64,000 bases of DNA from Cytobacillus kochii (GTDB taxonomy: Bacteria > Bacillota > Bacilli > Bacillales > Cytobacillaceae): positions 310,001 through 374,000 of the forward strand of contig NZ_JAIVAM010000002.1 of NCBI RefSeq assembly GCF_020171845.1. The letters are read 5' to 3'. The notes under the pieces were generated by a model, which saw nothing but the letters and a program-made list of their open reading frames with translations, searched no databases and was not told where the DNA came from. A program made the translations under genes and the position numbers. Of the stretch, positions 17,344 to 25,718 are shown piece after piece (position 1 is the stretch's first letter; every line of letters begins with the position of its first letter).

Positions 17344-18669
17344 ATGAACAAGTTCTTCAAGGGATTGCTTTTATTAATTCTAGCGGCTTTTGCAGGTGAA
17401 TGTATTGAATTTCTGATTAATATGGTGCTTGCTAGGCAGTTAGGTGAACATGGTTTAGGGCTTTATATGTCTATTCTACCAACCATTTTTTTGATTGTTT
17501 TATTAGCAAGTTTTGAAATGCCTGTTTCCATCTCTAAATTTATTGCGGAAAAGGATAGAAAATATCACTATAGTATGCTCAATCATGTGATTAGAATGAC
17601 GATTATCTTTTCACTTATATTAATCCCGTTAGCATCAGCGATTCTCCCATTTATTACTGTTTTTGATGATTATCATCCACTATTAAGGTGGATGGCTATA
17701 ATTCTCATACCGATTATTTCATTTTCTTCTATTGCTAGAGGTTATTTTATGGGCAACGAACAAATGGGGAAGATTGCTTCTGCCAATTTTTTGAGAAAAT
17801 TCATTCAGCTTTCATTGCTGATTCTACTTTTTCATTTGTTTCGCTTTGAAACGGAAACGGCAGTTTTTATAGCTGTTTGTACATTTGTTGGCAGTGAAAT
17901 AGCGATTTTTGCTTACTTCATTCATTTATTTGTCATCCAGTATCAAAGGATGAAGAAATTGCCGTTTGAGCAGATGTCTGGTATGAGTGTGTGGAAAAAC
18001 TTGATGGGGGTGTCTATCCCTACAACTGGTCTACGGATATTTCATGCTTTAACCCATGCGATCCAACCATTTTTAATAAAAGCGGCATTGCTAAAGTCTG
18101 GAATCAGTACGGATATTGCCACTGAACATTTTGGGATGGTTGCAGGTGTAGCAATGACAATTGGAATGTTTCCTGCTTTTATTGCTCATTCCTTTATGGT
18201 TATGCTCATTCCTACTGTTTCAAGAGCATATGCTGAAGAGAAGCATAATTACTTACGGCGGTTACTTCAACAAGTATTTTTTATCACCTTCTTGTATGGT
18301 GTTCCATCTGTTACCATTTTTTATTTCTTTGCCGAACCTTTAACTAGTACATTTTTCCACTCAATAGAAGCAAGTATATATGTGCAATTACTGTGGCCAT
18401 TCTTTCTGTTACACTTTTTTATTTTCCCTATGCAAGCATTTCTTATTGGTTTGGGTCTTATGAAAGATGCCTTTTATCATGCTGTGTGGTCAACACTTAT
18501 ATCTTTTGTTGCGATGTATGTATTTGGATCAATGGAAAGTCTGCAAATGCATGGCGTAATTTTAGGCATTAATATGGGAGCCATTTTATTAATGTTCATG
18601 CATTACATGACGATATGTAAGAAGATTGGTGTTACTTGGTTTCTTACAAAACAAACAAGTTTTTATTAA
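17344..18669 (+). CDS. ykvU: Polysaccharide/lipid flippase of the MOP superfamily, YkvU-like
   Basis: The 441-residue polytopic membrane protein has about 12-14 hydrophobic helices and the SpoVB/MurJ/MATE style. Family landmarks include LARQLGEHGLGLYMSILPT near the N-terminus, the central SIPTTGLRIFHALTHAIQPF and FPMQAFLIGLG. Length and pattern match the sporulation-linked YkvU/SpoVB group, which moves lipid-linked cell-wall or cortex precursors. The start ATG 17344 has AAAGGAG at a good distance. No wall-synthesis gene is adjacent. Assignment to YkvU instead of another SpoVB paralogue is tentative. Confidence 0.75.
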   Translation: MNKFFKGLLLLILAAFAGECIEFLINMVLARQLGEHGLGLYMSILPTIFLIVLLASFEMPVSISKFIAEKDRKYHYSMLNHVIRMTIIFSLILIPLASAILPFITVFDDYHPLLRWMAIILIPIISFSSIARGYFMGNEQMGKIASANFLRKFIQLSLLILLFHLFRFETETAVFIAVCTFVGSEIAIFAYFIHLFVIQYQRMKKLPFEQMSGMSVWKNLMGVSIPTTGLRIFHALTHAIQPFLIKAALLKSGISTDIATEHFGMVAGVAMTIGMFPAFIAHSFMVMLIPTVSRAYAEEKHNYLRRLLQQVFFITFLYGVPSVTIFYFFAEPLTSTFFHSIEASIYVQLLWPFFLLHFFIFPMQAFLIGLGLMKDAFYHAVWSTLISFVAMYVFGSMESLQMHGVILGINMGAILLMFMHYMTICKKIGVTWFLTKQTSFY

Positions 18670-18766
18670 AAAAATAAAAAACACTGTAGGGGAAGAAGGT
18701 CTATCATTCGTCTATTAGGGTAAGAAAAGATATAAAGGAGGAAAGGGTAATAGACCCAGATGAAGT

Positions 18767-19282
18767 ATGGAAGCAACAATTAATTACACATTCGAAAATT
18801 ATGTGAGCGAGTATGCTCAATCATTATACAGATACATTTATTCTTTAATTAAACATCCCCAAAGAGCGGAGGATTTACTCCAAGAAGCCTTGATTTCAGC
18901 TTATTTAGCTTTCCCTTCCTTGAAAGAAGAAACGAATATTAAAAATTGGTTATATAAAATTGCATTAAACAAATGTAGGGATCAATGGAGAAAACAACAA
19001 AGTGAACGACAATTTTTAGAAGAGAGGCTACCTACTCTATATGAGGAAGCCAAATCTCCAGGGGCCGATGAATTGTTTGTTAAAAAAAGTAATCGAGAAG
19101 AAGTAGAGAAGATTATCTTTTGTCTACCTGAAAAATATAAAGAACCACTATATCTTTATTACTTCGAACAAATGTCATTAAAGGAAATAAGTGAAGCAAC
19201 AAAGCTACCTCTCTCGACAATTAAGACAAGGTTGAGGAGAGGAAAAGCTAAACTTCATCCAATGATTGTAGAAGAAAAATAA
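18767..19282 (+). CDS. ECF-type RNA polymerase sigma factor
   Basis: The 171-residue sigma-70 family protein has region 2 (about residues 12-75, with HPQRAEDLLQEALISAYLAF and IKNWLYKIALNKCRDQWRKQ). Region 4 (about 115-165) contains MSLKEISEATKLPLSTIKTR as its helix-turn-helix. No anti-sigma gene follows; the next gene is a small protein on the opposite strand. The good ribosome binding site AAAGGAGG (18734-18741) is 25 bases from the ATG, too far for direct use, and a seven-codon frame starting at 18759 overlaps the start. An in-frame stop just upstream excludes a longer N-terminus. Confidence 0.85.
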   Translation: MEATINYTFENYVSEYAQSLYRYIYSLIKHPQRAEDLLQEALISAYLAFPSLKEETNIKNWLYKIALNKCRDQWRKQQSERQFLEERLPTLYEEAKSPGADELFVKKSNREEVEKIIFCLPEKYKEPLYLYYFEQMSLKEISEATKLPLSTIKTRLRRGKAKLHPMIVEEK

Positions 19283-19310
19283 CCTAAGGAAAAATCCCTA
19301 GGTTATTTTT
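19281..19310. terminator. Terminator between convergent sigma factor and small gene
   Basis: AACCTAAGG / CCCTAGGTT (19281-19304, one internal mismatch), flanked by ATTTTTC on the plus strand and by a T-rich tail on the minus strand. Confidence 0.6.
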
Positions 19311-19560
19311 CTTCTTGTTGATTATTATAATAATTAACGGAAGTCATAGCACCTTCACTGACCATTTCATTATCGCGGGTGTCTTGTGGATCGGGATGTC
19401 CGGCTTTCATTTCATATTGATCCTCACTATTAGTTGGAAGATAACTTTTCATTTTATGTGTGAGTGTCTGTAACTTTTCACGATTTTCCTTCTTAGCAAG
19501 TAATAGTAAACTTGTTACGCCAACTCCTGCAATAATAAAGTTCTTTGGACGAGATTTCAT
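19303..19560 (-). CDS. Small protein of unknown function with N-terminal membrane helix
   Basis: The 85-residue protein has a short basic N-terminus, one hydrophobic helix (FIIAGVGVTSLLLLA), a basic region (KKENREKLQTLTHKMKSYL) and an acidic, Asn/Gln-rich tail. The ribosome binding site AAGGAGGAG is well placed before ATG 19560, so translation is likely. The layout resembles small YtxH-like surface or envelope proteins, but I recognise no family. It converges with the ECF sigma gene and shares its terminator. Confidence 0.65.
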   Translation of the reverse strand: MKSRPKNFIIAGVGVTSLLLLAKKENREKLQTLTHKMKSYLPTNSEDQYEMKAGHPDPQDTRDNEMVSEGAMTSVNYYNNQQEEK

Positions 19561-19692
19561 ATTAACTCCTCCTTCATTTTATGGAAAGTTTATTTCTTGC
19601 ATGTATTATAATTACCCGTTTCATTTAAATATAAACATATGGTTTTGTTATGTTCATTTTCAGGGAATGTTAAAGTAGGAGGGTGAGAATGA

Positions 19693-20607
19693 ATGGATAC
19701 AAAAGAGATGAATAATTGGCGTTGGCTTAATTTTTTTGAACCAGAAGCAAACAAACATTTAGCATTCCCTTTTTATAAAGAAGAAATTGAAATGTGGATC
19801 GAGCATATATCTTCTCAAGAATCAAATCATCTCCATTTGCGATCAACGGAAGGGAAAAGCTACATTTGTGGATCGCTCATCTATGAACAAAAGCTTAATC
19901 AACAAAAAGAATATAAGCTTCTCCATTATTTTCTAACAGAACATGTACTGATAACGAGTGAATTTGAACAGGATAGTCATATAAATGATGATATGTTGGA
20001 AGCTGAAAATGCAGTTGCGGGTTTCTCTATTCTTTTAGCGGAGATTTTAAAGAATAGTATTAAAAGAATTGATGATTTTGAGTTGAAATTAAACGATTTA
20101 CTTTGGGAAATCAAACAAAAGAACAGTATTGATCGATTAGAAGAAATTTTTCAGCTAAGACATGAAGTGTTAGTTTGGAAAAACTTTATGATTCCAATTA
20201 TAGAATTATCGTTTGGCTTGGAAGAAGCATTTTCAAGGGAAATTGTTGAGACAAAGCATTTTAAAAATATGAGAAAAAGGTTAGAAAGAGGAAATATGTT
20301 AACGAAAGAGTATATTGAAGAAATTGATCACCTTGTACATTTTGAAGAAATGGTATCCTCCCATCGAGGAAATGAAGTTATAAAAACTTTAACAGTTATT
20401 ACGACATTATTTACACCAATTAGTGCATGGGGAGCTCTTTGGGGGATGAATTTCTCATTTATGCCAGAATTAGATGAGAAATGGGGATACGCAGGTGCAT
20501 TGGTCATTATTATTCTATCTACTGTAGCTGTCTATATGTTACTGGTGAAAAAAGGATGGACAGGGGACACACTCAGGCCAAAAAAGAAGAATTCATTTTT
20601 TAAATAA
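19693..20607 (+). CDS. CorA-family divalent cation transporter
   Basis: The 304-residue protein has a long cytoplasmic alpha/beta domain followed by two C-terminal transmembrane helices. The GMN selectivity motif sits at the end of the first helix (WGALWGMNFSFMPELDEKWG), and the MPEL loop of CorA channels follows. The family imports Mg2+ (or Co2+/Ni2+) as a homopentamer. The N-terminal domain is divergent, with 'NWRWLNFFEP' in place of the common 'WIDL' start. The gene is preceded by AGGAGGGTG and stands alone. Confidence 0.85.
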   Translation: MDTKEMNNWRWLNFFEPEANKHLAFPFYKEEIEMWIEHISSQESNHLHLRSTEGKSYICGSLIYEQKLNQQKEYKLLHYFLTEHVLITSEFEQDSHINDDMLEAENAVAGFSILLAEILKNSIKRIDDFELKLNDLLWEIKQKNSIDRLEEIFQLRHEVLVWKNFMIPIIELSFGLEEAFSREIVETKHFKNMRKRLERGNMLTKEYIEEIDHLVHFEEMVSSHRGNEVIKTLTVITTLFTPISAWGALWGMNFSFMPELDEKWGYAGALVIIILSTVAVYMLLVKKGWTGDTLRPKKKNSFFK

Positions 20608-20668
20608 CGGTAATGAGGTATGATATATAAAGGTATCCTTTGATACTTTTATGAAGGGAGAAAATAGT

Positions 20669-21187
20669 GTGAGTGAATCAAAGTTTTGTAAAGAATCATA
20701 TGTTGTAAAAACAAGTATTGTTCAACCACCAGATACAAATGGACATGGAACGCTGTTTGGTGGGAAGTTAATGGCTTATATAGATGATATTGCTGGGATT
20801 GCAGCTATGAGGCATTCAAGAAAAGCGGTTGTAACAGCGTCAACTGATTCAGTTGATTTTTTACACCCTATTTACGCTGGTAATGCGGTTTGCTTAGAAG
20901 CATTTGTTACATATACAGGCAGGTCTTCAATGGAGATATTTGTAAAGGTTATATCAGAAGATCTCTTAACAGGAGATAGAAATATTTGTGCTCTATCTTT
21001 CCTTACAATGGTAGCGCTTGGTGAAGATGGGAAACCAGCGCCCATTCCTAAAGTTGTACCCGTGACTGACGAAGAAATGAGCCTATATGAAAGTGCGAAA
21101 GAAAGAGCGGAACATAGAAAGCGCAGAAGGAAGGATAGTGAAAAAAGGGCACAAAGCTTTGGAACTGAACTTCCGTGGAGAGAATAG
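20669..21187 (+). CDS. ykhA: Acyl-CoA thioesterase, hotdog fold (YkhA-like)
   Basis: The 172-residue hotdog thioesterase has the signature HGTLFGGKLMAYIDDIAG near residue 27, followed by VDFLHPIYAGNAV and ending in a Lys/Arg-rich tail. It hydrolyses acyl-CoA; YkhA-type enzymes prefer medium to long chains. The start is taken as GTG 20669 with GGGAG 8 bases upstream; the ATG at 20651 lies before that site. A hairpin (AGCTTGCC / GGCGAGTT, 21239-21258) with a TTTTT tail lies 50 bases after the stop. The remaining interval to 21539 appears empty. Confidence 0.9.
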   Translation: MSESKFCKESYVVKTSIVQPPDTNGHGTLFGGKLMAYIDDIAGIAAMRHSRKAVVTASTDSVDFLHPIYAGNAVCLEAFVTYTGRSSMEIFVKVISEDLLTGDRNICALSFLTMVALGEDGKPAPIPKVVPVTDEEMSLYESAKERAEHRKRRRKDSEKRAQSFGTELPWRE

Positions 21188-21235
21188 ATTCCTTTCTTAA
21201 GTGTAATAACAGGGGTTATATGAATGAGTACTAAA

Positions 21236-21264
21236 AATAGCTTGCCAATGGGCGAGTTATTTTT
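21236..21264 (+). terminator. Terminator after the thioesterase gene
   Basis: An 8-bp stem (AGCTTGCC 21239-21246 / GGCGAGTT 21251-21258, two G-U pairs) is followed by ATTTTTATTT. Confidence 0.55.
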
Positions 21265-21539
21265 ATTTGAAAAGAACTTCCTCATGTAAAATAAGAAAAA
21301 TGAATAATTATTCATTTTAGGCAGGAAGATTCATTTACCACATAGAATATTAATAAAGTTACTGCGATGAAATGAAAGATTTCGAGGACAATTATATACT
21401 GAAATCATTACCGCTATACTGTAATCCTATTGAAAAATCATGTGAATTTTAGAGTAACGAATTTCTTTCTATTTTATGTTTGCATTTCCATGTCCTTGCT
21501 ACAGCTTAAGGTATTTTATTGATAAAAGGGAGGCTTAAC

Positions 21540-21872
21540 ATGTCTGTATTACTTGAGCTTGAAGAAATGACGGATAAAATGAATAATCAACCAGAGTATA
21601 TTGTAAATGAAAAAAATAGAGTGTTTCAAGTGGATTTAAAAGAAAGTGGCCCCATTCAAATTGTTTTATGCGATGGAAAGGTAAGTGTAATTGAAGGGGA
21701 AGCTGACGATCCTGCGGTTAAATTAAGAATGAGTGATAGCCACTTTTCTAGTCTATTAAAAGGTGATTTAAACACGACGGTAGCCTTTATGACAGGTGGT
21801 TTAAAGGTTGAAGGTAATGTTGGGTTAGCATTGAAGCTTCAGGAAATATTAAAAAAATATCAATCTTTATAA
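21540..21872 (+). CDS. SCP2 sterol-binding-domain protein
   Basis: The 110-residue protein consists of one SCP2 lipid-binding domain. The fold ends with the typical segment NTTVAFMTGGLKVEGNVGLALKLQEIL, preceded by an acidic DDPAVKLRMSDSHF run. SCP2 proteins carry lipids or acyl chains, and no ligand is known for the single-domain bacterial forms. ATG 21540 follows GGGAGG; an ATG seven codons earlier contains that site. A nearly perfect 14-bp inverted repeat follows. Confidence 0.8.
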   Translation: MSVLLELEEMTDKMNNQPEYIVNEKNRVFQVDLKESGPIQIVLCDGKVSVIEGEADDPAVKLRMSDSHFSSLLKGDLNTTVAFMTGGLKVEGNVGLALKLQEILKKYQSL

Positions 21873-21883
21873 GAGGTAATGTG

Positions 21884-21916
21884 TTAAGGCAGGCGTTCAA
21901 GTAAACACCTGCCTTA
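21884..21916. terminator. Bidirectional terminator between SCP2 gene and acetyltransferase
   Basis: TTAAGGCAGG-CGTT pairs with AACA-CCTGCCTTAA (one mismatch in 14 bp). It lies between convergent genes. Confidence 0.65.
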
Positions 21917-21919
21917 AAC

Positions 21920-22420
21920 TCATTTTAATTGTAAGACCATATGAATTTCATCATAATAATGTCCTTCCACTTTTAAAGCACGAGGTTCGTGAGCATATGA
22001 GCGGAAACCTAGTTTTTTGTATAATTTTATTGCAGGTTGATTATCTGCCATGACAGTTAAATGTAATTGTTCGATAGTCGTACTAACTTGTGCTTTTTCT
22101 ATGACCGTGTTCATTAATTGTTTTGCCATTCCGAGCCCTCTAAATTCCTCTCGTACAAATAAACCAACGATATGTCCTTTATGGCGCATTTTTAATTTAC
22201 TTTCATATAACAAAGTGATGATACCGCCTAATTTACCTTCATGAAAAGCACCGTAAGTGATTGCTTGACTAGAGTGCAATCTCTTTTCGATATCCTGTAT
22301 TGATTGCTGTACTTCTTCTTCAAAACTAGAGGCAAAACTTTCTGGATGTTGTTTAAGTCCAACTAGACGTATTTGTTTGAAACTTTCGGCATGTTCATTA
22401 TGTAAAGGTATGACTTTCAT
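21920..22420 (-). CDS. GNAT-family N-acetyltransferase
   Basis: The 166-residue GNAT protein carries motif A (IVGLFVREEFRGLGMAKQLM), the acetyl-CoA pyrophosphate loop R/Q-x-x-G-x-G/A, and the C-terminal NQPAIKLYKKLGF. It should transfer acetyl from acetyl-CoA to a small molecule or protein amine; the target cannot be read from sequence. GAGGAG precedes the ATG. It is convergent with the SCP2 gene and divergent from the cardiolipin synthase gene. Confidence 0.85.
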   Translation of the reverse strand: MKVIPLHNEHAESFKQIRLVGLKQHPESFASSFEEEVQQSIQDIEKRLHSSQAITYGAFHEGKLGGIITLLYESKLKMRHKGHIVGLFVREEFRGLGMAKQLMNTVIEKAQVSTTIEQLHLTVMADNQPAIKLYKKLGFRSYAHEPRALKVEGHYYDEIHMVLQLK

Positions 22421-22516
22421 TTTATTCTCCTCAACGTTTATAAAAATTATGATAGAGCTCGTTTCTTTAAATGGAAATTAGGGTACTAATAATAACAGCA
22501 ACTTACGGGATGGGGC

Positions 22517-24043
22517 ATGGTAATGATAGGTAGAAGAAGAGTAGAGTTTTTATTTGTATTCATTCTGATGGTTACATTATATATCGGACTTTTTATGGCA
22601 ACAAGTATAATGACTACGATAATGTGCCTTGTATTTTATAGTTTGGCAATATTAGTGATATGCTATTCCATTATGCTGGAAGATCGAACCCCACAGCATA
22701 CATTATTATGGATGTATGTAATCGTATTCTTTCCGGTGTTTGGATATTTATTTTATTTATTTTCAGGGCAATTATATATGAAAGGGTATTTATTTAAAAG
22801 TAAACGTAGCAGAGATAGAGATGAATGGAAACGCTTAATGCATAGAGAAGAGGAACAAGATATATCATTCCTCCAAGATGGCCAGCTTCGATTTGCGGAA
22901 TTTGCTAATCATTCATCATTAACTCCGATTAGTACGAAATCTAAAGCAACCATTTTAAAAAACGGTGATGAAACTTTTTTTGAAATAAAGAGAAGGCTGT
23001 TACAGGCAAAAAAATTCATTCATATGGAATATTACATTTTTCGTTCTGATCGCTTAGGAAAAGAAATAATGAAGATATTGATGGATAAAGCCAAGCAAGG
23101 AGTAGAAGTGTTATTTATTTACGATGCAGCTGGGAGCTTAACACTGCATACGGAAGATATCAACCAGATGTTGGATGCTGGCATCCGAGTAAAACCATTC
23201 TCGCCTTTAAAGTATGGTTTTTTTAATCAGAAATTTAATTTTAGAAATCACCGTAAGATTATCATCATTGATGGAGAGATCGGCTTTACGGGTGGATTGA
23301 ATGTTGGAAATGAATATTTGGGAGAAGATAAGCAAATTGGATTTTGGCGAGATACCCATCTTTTATTAAAAGGTGAAGCTGTCTATATACTACACACGAT
23401 ATTTTTATTAGATTGGGAATATGTTGCTAATGAAGAGGTACTGGATAAATATCGTAATGATAGGAAGCCTATACATAAAAAAGATGATGTGGTAGACGGA
23501 GCGCTTCAGGTCGTTGCCAGTGGACCAGATACGCAACAGGGAATTATGGGGGATTTTTATTATTCGATGATTTCGTCTGCTGATTATTCTATTTGGATTG
23601 CTACCCCTTACTTTGTACCAGATGAAGCCATTCGTACGGCATTAAGAGTAGCTGCGGCAAAAGGGGTTGAAGTGAGAATTCTCGTCCCTGAAATTAATGA
23701 TAGTTTTTTTACGCAATATGCTAGCCGTTCTTATTTTTCTGAACTTCTTCGCTATGGAGTAGAGATCTATTCATATAAAAAAGGTTTTCTTCATCAAAAA
23801 ATAATTATTATTGATGGGAATTTAGCCAGTATTGGTACTGCTAATATGGATATGAGAAGTTTCCATTTGAACTTCGAGGTAAATGTTTTTCTATACGGGA
23901 CAAGTTCTATTAGAGATTTAGTTGCTCATTATGAAGATGATATGAAAGATAGTTTTAAAATAAGTCCGGTACAGTTTTACAAAAGAGGGTTATTTGAAAG
24001 AACAAAAGAGTCATTTGCGAGATTATTTTCTGGTGTACTTTAA
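22517..24043 (+). CDS. cls: Cardiolipin synthase
   Basis: The 508-residue membrane phospholipase-D-family enzyme has two N-terminal transmembrane helices (about residues 8-60) and two HKD catalytic motifs. The first is NHRKIIIIDGEIGFTGG near residue 245 and the second is LHQKIIIIDGNLASIGTAN near 425. It condenses two phosphatidylglycerols into cardiolipin and glycerol at the membrane. Size matches ClsA/YwiE-type enzymes. A second in-frame ATG at 22523 is an equally plausible start (GGGG seven bases upstream). The 267 bases after it hold only a weak stem near 24110-24146. Confidence 0.9.
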   Translation: MVMIGRRRVEFLFVFILMVTLYIGLFMATSIMTTIMCLVFYSLAILVICYSIMLEDRTPQHTLLWMYVIVFFPVFGYLFYLFSGQLYMKGYLFKSKRSRDRDEWKRLMHREEEQDISFLQDGQLRFAEFANHSSLTPISTKSKATILKNGDETFFEIKRRLLQAKKFIHMEYYIFRSDRLGKEIMKILMDKAKQGVEVLFIYDAAGSLTLHTEDINQMLDAGIRVKPFSPLKYGFFNQKFNFRNHRKIIIIDGEIGFTGGLNVGNEYLGEDKQIGFWRDTHLLLKGEAVYILHTIFLLDWEYVANEEVLDKYRNDRKPIHKKDDVVDGALQVVASGPDTQQGIMGDFYYSMISSADYSIWIATPYFVPDEAIRTALRVAAAKGVEVRILVPEINDSFFTQYASRSYFSELLRYGVEIYSYKKGFLHQKIIIIDGNLASIGTANMDMRSFHLNFEVNVFLYGTSSIRDLVAHYEDDMKDSFKISPVQFYKRGLFERTKESFARLFSGVL

Positions 24044-24310
24044 AGTTCGGAACATTGTTTTGAACTGTTCGTAACCATATGAAAGAATCGGAAGCTGGTT
24101 CTTAAATGCAAAAAGAAGAGCATCCATTCTTTCTTTGCTTTTGATCTTAAGTTTTACTGGCTAGTATACAGTTAAGATTTATTTAAGAAGTCACATAGGG
24201 GAGTAGGTATCTGCTTGAATTGAACAATAATAGTAGCATTTTTAACGTTGCTAACATGGCTTCTTTACTTTTAAGCAAATCATTATCGTTTTCACTAACA
24301 ATCCCATAGA

Positions 24311-24625
24311 ATGGAGATATTAAATATTGGGGGTTCGCCATTGGAACTTATAGCTAGTCTTACTTATATAAAAGTTGTGCGTAAAATTGATTGGAATGTC
24401 CAGAAGTATGAGGAAATAGAAAGTGAAATTAAACTCTTCGATAAGAAAATTATATGGAGTGAAGACGAAATAGATATACATGCTGTGTTTGATATTTCAT
24501 TTAGAGAATCGAAAAAAAAGCTAGGTACATTGTATTTACATACTAATCGTGGTGTATATCCTTTTTATATGAAAGATGTACCTAAGCATTTTATAGAGCA
24601 ATATCGAAATCTAATTAAAAAATGA
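24311..24625 (+). CDS. Conserved-looking hypothetical protein
   Basis: The 104-residue protein is unrecognised. It is rich in Ile, Lys and Glu, with alternating hydrophobic residues suggesting a beta-rich small domain (IKVVRKIDW, DIHAVFDISF, KLGTLYLHT) and ends HFIEQYRNLIKK. It has no signal peptide or membrane helix. The ATG at 24311 lacks a clear ribosome binding site; a TTG at 24341 after GGGGG is an alternative. Amino-acid composition looks like a real protein, but start and function are uncertain. Confidence 0.5.
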   Translation: MEILNIGGSPLELIASLTYIKVVRKIDWNVQKYEEIESEIKLFDKKIIWSEDEIDIHAVFDISFRESKKKLGTLYLHTNRGVYPFYMKDVPKHFIEQYRNLIKK

Positions 24626-24737
24626 CTAAGATTGGATTTCTCTTCATACGATCCTTGTTATTATTAGAGATTGTATTTCTTCATTTACCTATTTTAAAGA
24701 TGTCCACGAGAATACTATCGTCTTCACTATCAGTAAA

Positions 24738-25463
24738 CTACCCTTTATTTAACTCTGCTTCCATGACCAATCGTTTTCTATAGCTGATCTTTGAAAGAAA
24801 CAGTCCGAGTTCATATAGTCCAATTAATGGAAAGAGTACGAGTATTTGTGAGAAAAAGTCTGGTGGCGTAATGAGCGCAGAAACAACAGCAAGCACCACA
24901 TATGCGTATTTTCTTACTGACTTTAGCATTTCTGGGGATACGACCCCGATATTTGTGAGAAAGACTAGTAATAATGGAACTTCAAATAGAAACCCAAACG
25001 GAATAGTAGAAATCAATAAAAATGAGAAATATTCTCGAGCAGTAATCATCATAGAAAAATTACTTTCGCCAAGGTGCATGAGAAAACCATAAATGGTTGG
25101 GAATACAATGAATAAACCAAATGATAAGCCAATGGCGAAGCTACAAATAATTCCTGGAATGAACATGATTGAGATTTTTGCTTCTTTATCATTTAATGCA
25201 GGTCTAATAAATAGCCATGCTTGAAAAGCAATGAAGGGAAGGGAAATGCCGAGGCTAATGCTACCGGCAATCCCTGTGTATAGTCTAATGACATCTAATG
25301 GCCCTAGCATGACGAGATCATAGTCATTAGCTAGAATGGGAATAAGGTGGTTAATAAACACTAAGCAAAGGATAAAACAAAAGGTAAAGAAGACAATCGA
25401 TCGAATGAGCACTTTTCTTAAATCAGTTAAATGCTCCACTAGTGTTTGGTCATTATTCTCCAT
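24738..25463 (-). CDS. tatC: TatC, Sec-independent protein translocase subunit
   Basis: The 241-residue protein has six transmembrane helices. It has the TatC N-terminal motif (LVEHLTDLRKVLIRS) and the central FLFEVPLLLVFLTNIGVVS, followed by a cytoplasmic SVRKYAYVVLAVVSALITPPDFFSQ run. TatC recognises twin-arginine signal peptides. The start at 25463 follows GGGGG; ATGs at 25481/25478 lack a site. It is last in the operon with tatA, the GMC flavoprotein and its Tat-signal partner, so it is probably a dedicated export system. Confidence 0.92.
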   Translation of the reverse strand: MENNDQTLVEHLTDLRKVLIRSIVFFTFCFILCLVFINHLIPILANDYDLVMLGPLDVIRLYTGIAGSISLGISLPFIAFQAWLFIRPALNDKEAKISIMFIPGIICSFAIGLSFGLFIVFPTIYGFLMHLGESNFSMMITAREYFSFLLISTIPFGFLFEVPLLLVFLTNIGVVSPEMLKSVRKYAYVVLAVVSALITPPDFFSQILVLFPLIGLYELGLFLSKISYRKRLVMEAELNKG

Positions 25464-25486
25464 CTTTACAGCCCCCATCACAGATG

Positions 25487-25693
25487 TTATTTAGATTCCT
25501 CTTCATTTTTAGCAGCCACTGTCAAAGTTTCCTTCTCATTATCGTCCATAATTTCTCTTGTCGATCTTTTAAATTCAGCTAATGTTTTTCCGAAAGCTGA
25601 ACCAATTTCAGGTAGTTTTTTTGGTCCAAATATAATTAAGGTGATGACAAGGATAATGATTAAACCTGGTATTCCGATATTTGTTAAACCCAT
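25487..25693 (-). CDS. tatA: TatA, Sec-independent protein translocase subunit
   Basis: The 68-residue protein has one N-terminal helix ([17 protein letters not shown]), the [10 protein letters not shown] hinge and an amphipathic helix ([17 protein letters not shown]), then an acidic tail. This is the standard TatA layout forming the translocation pore. AGGAAAGGGG precedes the ATG. It lies 25 bases downstream of the GMC oxidoreductase and 23 bases before tatC. Confidence 0.95.
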   Translation of the reverse strand: MGLTNIGIPGLIIILVITLIIFGPKKLPEIGSAFGKTLAEFKRSTREIMDDNEKETLTVAAKNEEESK

Positions 25694-25718
25694 TACAAAT
25701 CAACCCCTTTCCTACTAA

